A DNA stretch of 64,000 bases from Arcicella sp034519515 (GCA_034519515.1 JAXHOK010000059.1:182117-246116), one strand, 5' to 3'. Positions 44,460-54,128 are shown, counted from the first letter of the stretch. The notes: generated by a model not told the origin, from the sequence alone. Made by a program: numbers and translations.

Positions 44460-46733
44460 TCACTTCCCCCGTGCCTCCACAACCGCAATCGCTACCATGT
44501 TCACAATCTCACGGACGGACGAACCTAACTGCAATACGTGTACGGGCTTGCGAAGACCCAATAATATCGGTCCAATATATTCAATATCGGAGGTTTCTTT
44601 CAGTAAATTATAGGCGATATTAGCCGCAGATAAGTTTGGGAAGATGAGCGTATTTGCTCCTTCTTCTGCCAATTTCGAGAAGGGATAATTTTCCTTAATC
44701 AGCTCATTATCAAAGGCTAAGTGGGCTTGCATTTCACCTTCCACAACCATTTCAGGATGTTTTTCCTGTAAAATTGCCGTTGCTTCACGCATCTTCACGG
44801 CATCATCGCCATTGGCTGTTCCGAAGTTGGAATACGTCAAAAGGGCAATTCTTGGTTTGATGTTGAACTGTTCAACGGCTTTGGCGGTAAGTTCCGTAAT
44901 TTCTACAATATCTTCTACCGTTGGGTTAAAATTCACTGTGGTATCTGAGAAAAATACGGGTCCTTTTTTCGTCAAAAGAATATACATTCCTGATACTTTT
45001 TTCACGCCATCTTCACGACCAATAATCTGCAAAGCGGGGCGAATGGCATCGGGATAATTACGAGTCAAACCCGAAATCACACAATCTGCATCGCCCGTTT
45101 CCACCATCATTGAGGCAAAATGACTACGAACTTGCATCTGTTTGTGGGCTTCGTATTGATTGTAGCCTCGACGTTTTCTTTTCTCGAAAAACAAATCTCC
45201 GTATTGTTTCAAACGCTCTGCGGTTTCATTGGCACGGGTATCAATAATTTCTACATCGTTGATTTCCAGATTATTAGTAGCAATGATTCCTTTTATTTTT
45301 TCAGCATTTCCCAATAAAATCGGAATACAAATTCCTTCATCTTTCGACTGTTGAACGGCTTTCAAAACCTTCAAATTTTCGGCATCGGCAAAAACTACTC
45401 GCTTCGGATTTCGCTTTGCACGGTTGATAATATATTTGGTTAATTGATTATCCAAGCCCAAACGTTTGCTCAATTCCAATTCGTAAGCATCCCAATCCAA
45501 AATCGGTTTTTGAGCCAATCCTGATTCCATAGCAGCACGGGCAACGGCTGGGGCAACGGTCGTAATCAAACGTGGATCAACGGGTTTTGGAATGATATAT
45601 GTTCTGCCAAAAGATAGATTTTTTTCATTATATGCCAAATTTACAATGTCGGGAACGGGCTTTTTGGCTAATTCCGCCAAGGCTTTGGCGGCTGCCATTT
45701 TCATGTTTTCATCAATCTCGGTGGCTCGTACATCCAACGCCCCTCTGAATATATACGGGAAGCCCAAAACGTTATTCACCTGATTGGGATAATCTGAACG
45801 ACCCGTTGCCATAATAATGTCCTCACGGGCAGCTATGGCATCTTCGTAGGAGATTTCAGGCGTTGGATTTGCCATCGCAAAAACGATTGCATCCGCTGCC
45901 ATTACCTTAACCATATCCTGCGAAACTATATTCCCTACGGATAATCCCAAGAATACATCTGCTCCAACCATCGCATCGCTAAGGCTTTGAATATCAGTGC
46001 GTTGTGTGGCAAAAGGCTGAACGTATTTGTTCAAATCTGTCCGTTGAGTTGAGATTAATCCGTCCTTATCGAACATCAAAATATTCTCGGTTTTTGCCCC
46101 CAATAATTGATATAATTTTATGCAAGAAAGAGCCGCAGCACCTGCTCCCGAAATGACAAAACGGCAAGTAGTAATGTCCTTATTGACAATCTCCAAAGCA
46201 TTCAACAAAGCCGCCCCCGAAATGATGGCGGTACCGTGTTGGTCGTCGTGCATGATGGGAATATTGAGGTCTTTTCTGAGGCGTTCCTCAATCTCAAAAC
46301 ATTCGGGAGATTTAATATCTTCCAAATTGACACCCCCAAAAGTAGGTTCAAGAATCTTGACCGTTCGGATGATTTCTTCGGGGTCTTCGGTGTTGAGTTC
46401 AATATCGAAAACGTCAATATCAGCAAAGATTTTGAATAAAACGCCCTTCCCTTCCATCACGGGCTTGGAGGCGGCTGCCCCAATATTTCCCAAGCCCAAA
46501 ACGGCTGTTCCGTTGGAAATAACTGCCACTAAATTACCCTTGGCGGTATATTTATAGACATCATCGGGGTTGGCGGCGATTTCCAAACAAGGCTCGGCAA
46601 CGCCTGGTGAATAAGCAAGCGAAAGGTCTCTTTGGGTTTCGGTTTCTTTGGTGGGGACAACGGCAATTTTGCCAGAGCGACCTTTGGAATGATAGTCCAA
46701 AGCATCTTGTTTTCGGATTGGTTTTTGACTCAT
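44460..46733 (-). CDS. maeB: NADP-dependent malic enzyme with phosphotransacetylase-like domain
   Basis: 757 residues, the two-domain form. The malic enzyme half (about 1-430) has LAYSPGVAEPC, MHDDQHGTAIISGAALLNAL and the NADP loop VISGAGAAALSCIKL. The C-terminal half (about 430-757) is a phosphotransacetylase-like domain (RVVFADAENLKVLKA, YDIEYIGPILLGLRKPVHVLQ at the end), usually regulatory and not catalytic. It decarboxylates malate to pyruvate with NADP, and in principle can carboxylate pyruvate. A dicarboxylate symporter lies 1.9 kb away. Confidence 0.95.
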   Translation of the reverse strand: MSQKPIRKQDALDYHSKGRSGKIAVVPTKETETQRDLSLAYSPGVAEPCLEIAANPDDVYKYTAKGNLVAVISNGTAVLGLGNIGAAASKPVMEGKGVLFKIFADIDVFDIELNTEDPEEIIRTVKILEPTFGGVNLEDIKSPECFEIEERLRKDLNIPIMHDDQHGTAIISGAALLNALEIVNKDITTCRFVISGAGAAALSCIKLYQLLGAKTENILMFDKDGLISTQRTDLNKYVQPFATQRTDIQSLSDAMVGADVFLGLSVGNIVSQDMVKVMAADAIVFAMANPTPEISYEDAIAAREDIIMATGRSDYPNQVNNVLGFPYIFRGALDVRATEIDENMKMAAAKALAELAKKPVPDIVNLAYNEKNLSFGRTYIIPKPVDPRLITTVAPAVARAAMESGLAQKPILDWDAYELELSKRLGLDNQLTKYIINRAKRNPKRVVFADAENLKVLKAVQQSKDEGICIPILLGNAEKIKGIIATNNLEINDVEIIDTRANETAERLKQYGDLFFEKRKRRGYNQYEAHKQMQVRSHFASMMVETGDADCVISGLTRNYPDAIRPALQIIGREDGVKKVSGMYILLTKKGPVFFSDTTVNFNPTVEDIVEITELTAKAVEQFNIKPRIALLTYSNFGTANGDDAVKMREATAILQEKHPEMVVEGEMQAHLAFDNELIKENYPFSKLAEEGANTLIFPNLSAANIAYNLLKETSDIEYIGPILLGLRKPVHVLQLGSSVREIVNMVAIAVVEARGK

Positions 46734-46863
46734 AAGTAAGCCTCTCTGTTTTAGAGGGTCAATTTGATAATGAAACGTGTGGTCAAATATACTACAATAT
46801 CGGGTATTTTGTTGCTCAAAAGACCAATAAAGGCGGTGAAAATAGTGATTAATATTTCAAATG

Positions 46864-46973
46864 ATTGGTTCTCCGACAGTTTTGTGTACACAAAGAAACA
46901 CAGAATTAAAAGAGTATTTTCTTTGTGTAACTTCGTGAAAACTCTGTGTTCACAAAATTATCAAACAACCAAT
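46864..46973. repeat. Inverted repeat, TTTGTGT/ACACAAA seed
   Basis: Ends ATTGGTT / AACCAAT and inner TTTTGTG / CACAAAA arms, with CTTTGTGTAACTTCGTG units between. It sits upstream of both maeB and the broken ydeI-like gene. Confidence 0.65.
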
Positions 46974-47236
46974 TGATTTTTTATTTTTGAAATAAAAACT
47001 TCTTATGAATAACATAGAAATAGAAACTTTTTGCCCAACCAGTAAACAGGAGTAGCGACAGTAGTTGGCAGAAAATCATATCTCAAAACAGTCTATTTGG
47101 CTTGTTTATCATAAAAAGAAAACCCAAAAACCCTCAATTTCTTGGAGTGAAGCCGTTGATGAAGCCCTTTGTTTTGGTTGTTGGATAGACAGCAAAATAA
47201 AACCCATAGACGACCATACTTATTGGCAGATTTTTA

Positions 47237-47594
47237 GAAGCCGTTTTAAAATATCTTACGACAAATTCTGATTGTCTTATTGTGACTATCGAAACCATAT
47301 TTTTTACACAAGATACACTGTATATTCCTTAAAAAAATATGATTCCGCTACTCAAAAAATACAATTAGGAACGCAAATTAAATAACCTCACCCATTACTA
47401 CTAATTCTTTTTGCCCCGTTCTTCGTTGGTAAAACCGAATCGTCGGAGCGCCTCATTTAGCGATGCTAAACTGCGGTTTTACCGCCTCGAAAGGAACAAA
47501 AATAATCGGGCGGCGTTCCGCTTCGTATTAATGGATGATATTATTTAATTCCCGTTACTTAGACTTTATTCAGAATATATTTTAAAACGGCTTC
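47237..47594. mobile_element. MITE copy 2 (inverse orientation), interrupted by a second element
   Basis: Ends GAAGCCGTTTTAAAATAT and its complement, bounded by TTA at 47234-47236 and 47595-47597. Apart from a 191-bp insertion it matches copy 1 (37946-38109) throughout, in reverse complement. It interrupts the ydeI-like gene. Confidence 0.88.
47368..47558. mobile_element. Second miniature element nested inside MITE copy 2 (191 bp)
   Basis: Imperfect 18-bp ends, GGAACGCAAATTAAATAA and the complement of GTAACGGGAATTAAATAA, bounded by TTA at 47365-47367 and 47559-47561. Removing it with one TTA restores the length of the outer element exactly. Inside are a GGTAAAACCG / CGGTTTTACC stem and a CGGGCGGCGTTCCGCTT motif that recurs at 48404 and 58511. 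Confidence 0.75.
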
Positions 47595-47962
47595 TTAGCA
47601 AACGAAACCCCAAAAGCGTGTGGTCGAAAGTAAACAAAGATAAAATTGAGCAATTATCAAAGGCGGGACTTATTGCCGAAGCGGGTTACAAGAGTATTGA
47701 AATTGCTAAATAAAATGGCTCATGGACAATTTTAGACGATGTGGAAGCATTAATAATTCCTGATGATTTGGAAATAGAATTCGTGAAAAATTTGAGTTTG
47801 AAAGAACTGTTTTTAAGTTTGAGCAAATCGGTCTTGAAAAATTACTTGTATAAACTTGTTCTGGCTAAAAGAACAGAAACAAGGCAACAAAGAATCAAGG
47901 AGATTATTGAAAGTATTAGCCCCAAAATACAGCCTTAAATTATGATTAAAGAATTCCAAAAA

Positions 47963-48385
47963 TTATCCCACAAAAGCCGTTCCCACGTGCGAACCATCAC
48001 AGTAAGGCTTATTTTGAAACTGTCCACAACGACAAAAAGCAGTGGTTTGAGATTTTAAAGATTCTTTTCCATCCTTGTCTTTTACCTTCAAATTACCGTA
48101 AATCAACAGTGGTCTATTTTCCAAAACCTCCACTACCGTACTGACCGTTGTTTGGCTTTCTTGATTGTCTTCATCATTCATAAAATAACTCAAAGCTCCT
48201 GATGGACAGGCTTTTACTTATTCCAAAATCTCTTGAGTTTGTCCTCCTGCCAGCGTTACCCACGGGCGTTTGCGGAGGTCAAACACGTGAGGAAGCCCTC
48301 TGAAGCAGATGGCAGAATGAATACATTTTGACGGTTGCCAAACTACGGTTACTTCTTCATTTGTGTATTTTTTGATAATTTCCAT
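47963..48385 (-). pseudogene. YjdI-type ferredoxin-like plus CDGSH iron-sulfur protein, with a nonsense codon
   Basis: From the ATG at 48385 the frame reads MEIIKKYTNEEVTVVWQPSK then CIHSAICFRGLPHVFDL and GGQTQEILE, then TAA at 48218-48220, then continues in the same frame VKACPSGALSYFMNDED to a CDGSH domain (CRCGQFQNKPYCDGSHVGT). The intact form would be a 140-residue Fer4_19 plus CDGSH protein binding a [4Fe-4S]-type and a [2Fe-2S] cluster. The stop most simply comes from CAA to TAA. The downstream part (76 residues) could still be made from an internal start. It converges with the broken ydeI-like gene. Confidence 0.85.
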
Positions 48386-48390
48386 TCTGT

Positions 48391-48434
48391 TTCGATGTTT
48401 GTTCGGGCGGCGTCCCGCTTTCGATGTTCGATTT
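48391..48434. repeat. CGATGTTCG-seed repeat with a CGGGCGGCG hairpin
   Basis: Two TTCGATGTT units flank GTTCGGGCGGCGTCCCGCTT. The GC-rich motif also occurs inside the nested MITE (about 47507) and at 58511. Confidence 0.6.
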
Positions 48435-48485
48435 TGACCTATAATTTTATGAGAAATCGAAAACTATTAATTATCAACTCATTTT

Positions 48486-48536
48486 CCCGACCTTTCCCTT
48501 GAAATTACAAAAAGAATACAAAAAATGGAAATCAAA
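48486..48536 (+). other. Near-copy of the proA leader and start region
   Basis: About 50 bases (CCGACCTTTCCCTTGAAATT, ending in an ATGGAAATC at 48525) match the sequence immediately before and across the proA start (55969-56015) with few differences. The frame it opens is only 13 codons here (MEIKTLLRTVCVV). It may be a relic of a duplicated or moved proA start. Confidence 0.6.
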
Positions 48537-48595
48537 ACCTTATTACGAACCGTTTGCGTGGTATAATTCTTCAAAATATACTTTCAGAGGCTTTT

Positions 48596-49861
48596 TTATT
48601 CCCCAAATGCCCGTTCCATTTTCTCTCTATCAAATTCTCCTTCGTTATTTGCCAGCCAAATAGTGGCTACTCCATTACCAATAAAATTTGTGATGGCTCT
48701 GGCTTCCGACATGAATCTGTCCACGCCCAAAAGCAAGGCTAAACCTTCAATCGGGATTACTTTTATTGCCGTCATAGTGGATGCTAACACGATAAAACCG
48801 CTACCAGTTACGCCTGCTGCCCCTTTTGACGTTACCATCAAAATACCGATGATGGTCAATATTTGTTGTAAATCTAAGTGAACATTAAAGACTTGTGCCA
48901 AGAAAATAATTGCCATCGAAAGGTAAATCGTAGTACCGTCTAAGTTGAAAGAATACCCTGCTGGCACAACCAAACCCACTACCGATTTGGAACAACCCAT
49001 TTTTTCCAATTTCTCCATCAGCGAAGGCAAAGCAGCTTCCGAAGATGACGTTCCCAAGACGATTAATAATTCTTCTCTGATGTATCTTAGGAAAGATAAT
49101 AAGTTGATTTTGTAGGTTCTTAGTATGAAATAAAGTACCACAAAAACGAAAACCGCCATCGTGCAGTAAACCGTTACCATTAATTTTCCCAAAGGTAAAA
49201 GTGTTTTAACGCCGTATTTTGCAATTGTGAACGCCATGCCTCCAAATGCTCCAATAGGGGCGAGGTACATGACTTTATGCAACGCCCAAAATATTTTTTT
49301 TGAAATGGGCGAAAGAAAATCAATCACTTTTTGTCTGCCCGAATAATTACTCAAAACCACACCCATTACAATTGCCAGCAATAAAACCTGCAAGGTGGCA
49401 TTATCCAAAAAGAATTTTATCCAACTAAACGCCTCGGCAGATTTAGTGTATTTTGAAATGTCTCCCCCTTTGATTTCGGAAGTTACCACGCCATCGCCTG
49501 GACGAATGACATTGGCGATGATTACACCGATGAAAAGAGCAACCGTTGTTACGACCTCAAAGTAAATCAAAGCCTTTGCCCCAACCTTACCCACTTTTTT
49601 TAAATCACCCATTGAAATAATGCCCAAAGTGATGGTGAGAAAGATGATTGGGCAGATAAATAATTTTACTACACTGATAAAAATACTGCTCAAAAACTCA
49701 CTGAGGGTGGTTTTTATTTCAAATTCAGAAAAATAGAGACTAAATTTTATCGATTTTTCTAAGATGGGTTGTAAGGCAATGGCAGGATAAAAATGCCCTA
49801 ATAATACCCCAAAAGTTATGGCGGTAAGTACCCAAAAGGTTAGGTTTTTAAATATTTTCAT
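48596..49861 (-). CDS. Dicarboxylate/amino acid:cation symporter (DAACS family)
   Basis: 421 residues with eight to ten membrane segments and two re-entrant-loop motifs: VLGTSSSEAALPSLMEKLEK and PAGYSFNLDGTTIYLSMAI, as in GltP and DctA. The NLDGTTIY form resembles glutamate and C4-dicarboxylate carriers; substrate not certain. It lies 22 bases downstream of an AEC permease gene on the same strand. With malic enzyme nearby, C4-dicarboxylate transport is plausible. Confidence 0.92.
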   Translation of the reverse strand: MKIFKNLTFWVLTAITFGVLLGHFYPAIALQPILEKSIKFSLYFSEFEIKTTLSEFLSSIFISVVKLFICPIIFLTITLGIISMGDLKKVGKVGAKALIYFEVVTTVALFIGVIIANVIRPGDGVVTSEIKGGDISKYTKSAEAFSWIKFFLDNATLQVLLLAIVMGVVLSNYSGRQKVIDFLSPISKKIFWALHKVMYLAPIGAFGGMAFTIAKYGVKTLLPLGKLMVTVYCTMAVFVFVVLYFILRTYKINLLSFLRYIREELLIVLGTSSSEAALPSLMEKLEKMGCSKSVVGLVVPAGYSFNLDGTTIYLSMAIIFLAQVFNVHLDLQQILTIIGILMVTSKGAAGVTGSGFIVLASTMTAIKVIPIEGLALLLGVDRFMSEARAITNFIGNGVATIWLANNEGEFDREKMERAFGE

Positions 49862-49883
49862 GAGTGATTTTGTGGGGTTGATT

Positions 49884-50789
49884 TTAATTTATAATCCAAT
49901 ACCAAATTGCCACATTTAAAAAAGATAGTGGAATACTGATACTGACCATTTGGGTCGCTAATTTTGGGTTTAATCCGTAATTTATTGCAATGATGGTGGC
50001 GGTATTCATTGAACCCAAGGCAGCACCAACTACGGATATTTTTCCCAAGAAAGTATCCTCCCCAAGGATGAGGAGATACAAAATAAATATGAGTGATGGA
50101 GCAAGTAATAATTTATAGAGAAGACCGTATAAAAGTGGTTTTACTTGTAAATTTTCTTTTTTGAAACTGATTTGTAAACCAATCGAAATCAAGGCTAAAA
50201 CGGTAAATGGACTGCCAATTTTCTGCAAAATATCGGCTGGAATTTCTGAAAAATGAAAGTCTAAAACGTTCAAGATAACGGCAATACAAAAAGCCACAAA
50301 GGGAGGAAATTGAAAAATGTCTATGATGATTTTTTTTGTCGAAACTTCCGAAGCGGAGTAATAAGAAACCGTAAAAATTCCTAACGTTCCACACACTACG
50401 AACGAACCCGCCTGGCTCATCATTATGCCCATTTGCAAACCTTCTTTACCGAATAACAACTCAAAAATAGGGAATCCAACGAATGAAATACTACTAATTC
50501 CTGCCGTAAGCGTTAATGCACCCGTTGTTGAACGGTCGAATTGAGCGATTGGGGCTATTATTTTAAAGAAAACAAAGGCAAACCCAAACAGAATATACGG
50601 CATCAGGATTGGTAATATCTGACTACGCTCGAAATGAATTTCTGTGGTATAAAGCAAAGTCAAGGCAGGCAAACAGACATGAATAATGATGGCATTCAAG
50701 ACTAAATGAGCATCTTTCGGAAAGCCTTTTATCCGTTGGAGAATTATCCCTAACAGTAAACAGACAAAAAGAAGGATAAGATTAGTCAA
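49884..50789 (-). CDS. AEC-family permease (auxin efflux carrier-like)
   Basis: 301 residues with about ten transmembrane helices. The pattern NAIIIHVCLPALTLLYTTEI near the N-terminus and GALTLTAGISSISFVGFPIF in the middle match AEC (MleP/YfdV-type) permeases, some of which carry malate or other organic acids. It starts the pair with the DAACS gene 22 bases downstream. A large hairpin lies past its 5' side. Confidence 0.88.
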   Translation of the reverse strand: MTNLILLFVCLLLGIILQRIKGFPKDAHLVLNAIIIHVCLPALTLLYTTEIHFERSQILPILMPYILFGFAFVFFKIIAPIAQFDRSTTGALTLTAGISSISFVGFPIFELLFGKEGLQMGIMMSQAGSFVVCGTLGIFTVSYYSASEVSTKKIIIDIFQFPPFVAFCIAVILNVLDFHFSEIPADILQKIGSPFTVLALISIGLQISFKKENLQVKPLLYGLLYKLLLAPSLIFILYLLILGEDTFLGKISVVGAALGSMNTATIIAINYGLNPKLATQMVSISIPLSFLNVAIWYWIIN

Positions 50790-50838
50790 GGTTATAAATT
50801 TAATTGTACTCAGTAATATTTTTGTGGAAAACGGAACA

Positions 50839-50913
50839 GATTAGACGGGGCTATCCTTCGTACATTGTATTAATATTTAATAAAATTTGTGCGAAGGGTA
50901 GCCTGGTCTAATC
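50839..50913. repeat. Long hairpin repeat between the AEC and TonB receptor genes
   Basis: Arms of 22 bp with three mismatches, GATTAGACGGGGCTATCCTTCG-like, at 50839-50860 and 50892-50913, with a 31-base loop. It lies just past the 3' end of the receptor gene and may act as a terminator. Confidence 0.65.
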
Positions 50914-50939
50914 CATAAAATCCGTGTGCCGTTATTCTA

Positions 50940-53900
50940 TTAAAACTTAATCATCAAATTCCCGTAATAATATGCCCCATTGAAACCAAACTGATTGGCG
51001 TTTCGAGTGAATGGTACTTGCCCGTTGCTATATGAGGCATAATTAGTGAAAACTCGGTCTGGATATACGTCCGTAATATTGTTACCCCCCATGGTCAAAG
51101 TTAGGAACTTATTGATACTATACACCACTGAGGCATCAAAAAGGTTTTTGCCGCCAAAGGTTTGGCTACGGTGTTTTATGCCCGCTGGTTTTTCCCAAGC
51201 CGTTACTGCCCCAAAGTATGAACTTCTTAGATTTACACTGAATTTACCAATCTGATAACCCACCGAAACTAAGACCTTTGAATTTGGCTGACTGGTTTCA
51301 ATCAAAGATCTACTGACGGTGTCAATCAATAAAACTGGGGTTTTGGTGTCTAATTGTAAAGCTGCTGGTGTTGCTTTTACGCCCGTGATTTCGGTTTTGT
51401 TTACTGTCAATGCCACGCTTGCAGTGAGTTTACCTTTGGCTCCAACATTGTGTTTGTAAGAAGCTACCAAATCAACCCCACGTGTGCCTGTGTTGATGGC
51501 GTTGGTGAAAAATGTAATCTCTTGAAAGCCAGGGAAAAGGTTTTTCAATGCTGTGATATTAGCCACTGCCAAGTTTTCGGTAACGATAATTCTGTCAGTA
51601 ATATCAATCTGGTAAGCATCTACTGTTAATAAAAAGTTTCTCCCCACTTGTGCCGTTACGCCCAAGTTGTAGTTCCATGATGTTTCGGGTTTTGGGTCTT
51701 CGATACCAAGTTTTGCCAAACGAGGATCGTCAGAAGGTAATTGTTTCGTACTTCTTATAATTCCGTTTTGAACGGTTGAAGTGGTGGCGGCATTAGCAAT
51801 CTGTTGTAATAAAGGAGCTCTGAAACCCTTATTGATTGACCCTCTGATTGATAGTCCGTCAGTCAATTTTAAGCGTGAAGCCAATTTTCCAGAAATATTA
51901 CTGCCAAAATCACTATAATTTTCGTAACGTAGAGCTCCTGCCAACAAGAAACGGTTTGAAATATCAGATTCTATATCGGCATAAATACCAATGTTTGAAC
52001 GGCTTTTATCGGTAGCATCCGCCTTGTCGATACCCACTCGTCCCTGCGAACCTGGCACTTTGTTTCTGGTTGCTGCCAATGGACCAATTGCCGAAGCCGC
52101 ATCGTCTCCCGCAGTGAGCGTAAAATTATCTACTCTATACTGCGTTCCGAAGGCAAAACTCATTGATTTTGTTCCCCACATTCCAAGGATGGTTTTGGCA
52201 AGGTTTACTTCCGTTAGACTCTGTCCAAAACCGATTCTACCAATATAAAAATTCTTGGGTGAAGCTGCTCCAAGTGATGCATTCGAAGAATTATTGGAAA
52301 ACTGGTCTAAATAATTTTTACCATAACCCGTACTTAAATCCCAATTCCAACCCGACGAAGTTTTGCGTTTCACGCCCACAAAAGAAGAATAATCTACTGA
52401 TGTTCCAGGCAGTTCAGGTGCATAACCATCAGGGTATAAATCTGGGTTTGTGGTGCCGCCTGTGGGTAATGCCGTGCGTAAAAATGCTTTGGCAAACACG
52501 TCTTTTTGTGAAAATGCACCAAAAGAATAAAGTGTCCATTCGTCAGAAAGAGGTAGATCTAAGTTGTAAAATACCTGTCCCGTTTTCATGGCGTTACTTC
52601 CATAAATGGTTGGGCGGAACGATCCATAAGTACCATCACCCCAAAAACCTCTTGATTTCAACAATGCTTGGTCAGTTGCGGCTACGTTGGTGTATATACC
52701 TGTATATCGCCCACCCGCCACTGGTTGAGGGTTGTATGGGTCTGAACGGTCAGTGGCGTTTACGTCTTGATAACTTCCTGTGATGTTCAAAGAACCTTTT
52801 TTACCCAATGCAAAACCATAATTTAATCCAACGGTGTAACCACCACCATCACCAGCAGAGGTTGCTCCATACTGAATTTGGGCAGATCCGTTATTGACTG
52901 ATTTTTTCAGAACTAAATTAGCAATTCCCGCAATCGCATCCGAACCATATTGAGCCGCCGCACCATCACGCAGGATTTCCATTCTTTCCAAAGCCAAAGT
53001 CGGTACTGAGTTCAAATCCGTTACCACCGTTCCTTTTCCAACGGTTACGTTACTGTTTAGTGCTGCAAATTGATGGTGTCTTTTTCCTTCAATCAAAACC
53101 AGCATTTGGTCGGGCGAAAGCCCTTTCAACGAAGCAGGATCGGCATAATTGGCAACGCCATTAATTCCGTTTTTTGCCGAATTAAACGAAGGTGAAGTAA
53201 ACTGCAATTGTTGTCCTAATTCAGTTTGCCCAGAAGTTTGTAATTCTTTTGCCGAAATAACATCCACTGGTACTGGGCGTTCAACGTTGGTACGAGCCAC
53301 CGTTGAGCGTGAACCAATCACTACAACTTCGCCCAACTGCGAAACGTCTTCTTTCATGGTAACTTTTAGAGGTTGGTTGGCATCTATGATGCTTACTTCT
53401 TGCTTTTCAAAACCCACAAAAGAAAAAATTAGTACATCGCCAACTTTGGCAACAATACTAAACTCTCCGTCGTTGTTGGTAACTGTTCCTTTTGAGGAGC
53501 CTTTTACCAGAACGCTCACACCTGGCAAAACTTCTCCTTTTTCTGCGGTAACTTTTCCTGATACTTTTTCGTCAGCAACACCCGCAAGATTTTCTCTGTC
53601 GGAAGTTATTATGGAAGTTTGCTCTTTATTTTTCTTCAAAATAATTTGCTCTTCAATCACTTCAAAACGAATTTTATTAGGAAATAATAATTTCGGCAAA
53701 AATTCGGCGAGAGGCTCTTTTGTGGCATTTATACTCACCATTTTGTCTGCTTCAACGGCATTATTGCTATACACAAAACGTACATTAGTTTGTTTTTCAA
53801 TTTCTTGTAAAACATTTTTTAAACTAACATTGGATAATTTGACCGAAACCTCACGGCTCAGAATTTGTTGGGCTTTGGCAGGATGAGCAGAAGCCATTAC

Positions 53901-53987
53901 CGAGCAAATGATTGCCAAGATACTTTGGAGAATTACAATTCGCATGAGCTTTTGTAATGAAAATGAGGAAGAATAAAGTAGTTGCAT
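50940..53987 (-). CDS. TonB-dependent receptor with secretin/STN domain
   Basis: 1015 residues. Signal peptide over about 1-40 (ILAIICSVMASAHPAKAQQ). An STN domain (about 45-120: VSLKNVLQEIEKQTNVRFVY) is followed by a CarboxypepD_reg domain (about 140-215: GEVLPGVSVLVKGSSKGTV), a plug (about 235-360: LKGLSPDQMLVLIEGKRHHQ and EILRDGAAAQYGSDAIAGIANLVLKK) and a barrel to the end (FNGAYYYGNLMIKF). The STN domain normally passes a signal to a FecR-type anti-sigma; FecR and ECF sigma genes lie directly upstream, so this receptor likely both imports and senses. No SusD gene is adjacent. Confidence 0.93.
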   Translation of the reverse strand: MQLLYSSSFSLQKLMRIVILQSILAIICSVMASAHPAKAQQILSREVSVKLSNVSLKNVLQEIEKQTNVRFVYSNNAVEADKMVSINATKEPLAEFLPKLLFPNKIRFEVIEEQIILKKNKEQTSIITSDRENLAGVADEKVSGKVTAEKGEVLPGVSVLVKGSSKGTVTNNDGEFSIVAKVGDVLIFSFVGFEKQEVSIIDANQPLKVTMKEDVSQLGEVVVIGSRSTVARTNVERPVPVDVISAKELQTSGQTELGQQLQFTSPSFNSAKNGINGVANYADPASLKGLSPDQMLVLIEGKRHHQFAALNSNVTVGKGTVVTDLNSVPTLALERMEILRDGAAAQYGSDAIAGIANLVLKKSVNNGSAQIQYGATSAGDGGGYTVGLNYGFALGKKGSLNITGSYQDVNATDRSDPYNPQPVAGGRYTGIYTNVAATDQALLKSRGFWGDGTYGSFRPTIYGSNAMKTGQVFYNLDLPLSDEWTLYSFGAFSQKDVFAKAFLRTALPTGGTTNPDLYPDGYAPELPGTSVDYSSFVGVKRKTSSGWNWDLSTGYGKNYLDQFSNNSSNASLGAASPKNFYIGRIGFGQSLTEVNLAKTILGMWGTKSMSFAFGTQYRVDNFTLTAGDDAASAIGPLAATRNKVPGSQGRVGIDKADATDKSRSNIGIYADIESDISNRFLLAGALRYENYSDFGSNISGKLASRLKLTDGLSIRGSINKGFRAPLLQQIANAATTSTVQNGIIRSTKQLPSDDPRLAKLGIEDPKPETSWNYNLGVTAQVGRNFLLTVDAYQIDITDRIIVTENLAVANITALKNLFPGFQEITFFTNAINTGTRGVDLVASYKHNVGAKGKLTASVALTVNKTEITGVKATPAALQLDTKTPVLLIDTVSRSLIETSQPNSKVLVSVGYQIGKFSVNLRSSYFGAVTAWEKPAGIKHRSQTFGGKNLFDASVVYSINKFLTLTMGGNNITDVYPDRVFTNYASYSNGQVPFTRNANQFGFNGAYYYGNLMIKF

Positions 53988-54046
53988 TGTGATTAAATTT
54001 AAGGGTTTTATTTTTGGAAATGGTAATATTGTTAATGGTTAAGTAT

Positions 54047-54128
54047 TTGATGTTCGTATTTCGATGTTGGATGTTCGGTTCGGAGGTCGAATTTTCCGAA
54101 CATCGAGCATCGAAAAATCAACATCGAA
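54047..54128. repeat. Inverted oligonucleotide repeat, CGATGTTCG seed (fourth site)
   Basis: TTGATGTTCGTATTTCGATG units on the left and CCGAACATCGAGCATCG units on the right, centred near 54090, in the gap between the TonB receptor and FecR genes. It could fold into a hairpin in the transcript between fecR and the receptor. Confidence 0.7.

Larger units (their letters stand above)
47005..47938 (+). pseudogene. YdeI/OmpD-associated family protein, disrupted by stops and a MITE
   Basis: The ATG at 47005 opens MNNIEIETFCPTSKQE, then two TAG codons at 47053-47055 and 47062-47064 where the family has Trp (SKQEWRQWLAENH pattern). The frame then continues AENHISKQSIWLVYHKKKTQ to YWQIF, where a MITE is inserted. 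Beyond the element it resumes in register as SKRNPKSVWSKVNKDKIEQL, has an in-frame TAA near 47711, and ends ISPKIQP at 47938. Deleting the element plus one TTA gives an uninterrupted join. An extra codon is present in CFGCWIDS. The gene is inactive; the family is of unknown function, linked to bacterial stress. Confidence 0.85.

Noticed and set aside
47005..48385. Alternative genetic code or stop-codon readthrough explaining the internal TAG, TAA and TGA codons
   Set aside because: All three stops are used normally in neighbouring genes and the affected genes also carry insertions or frameshifts, so decay is the simpler reading.
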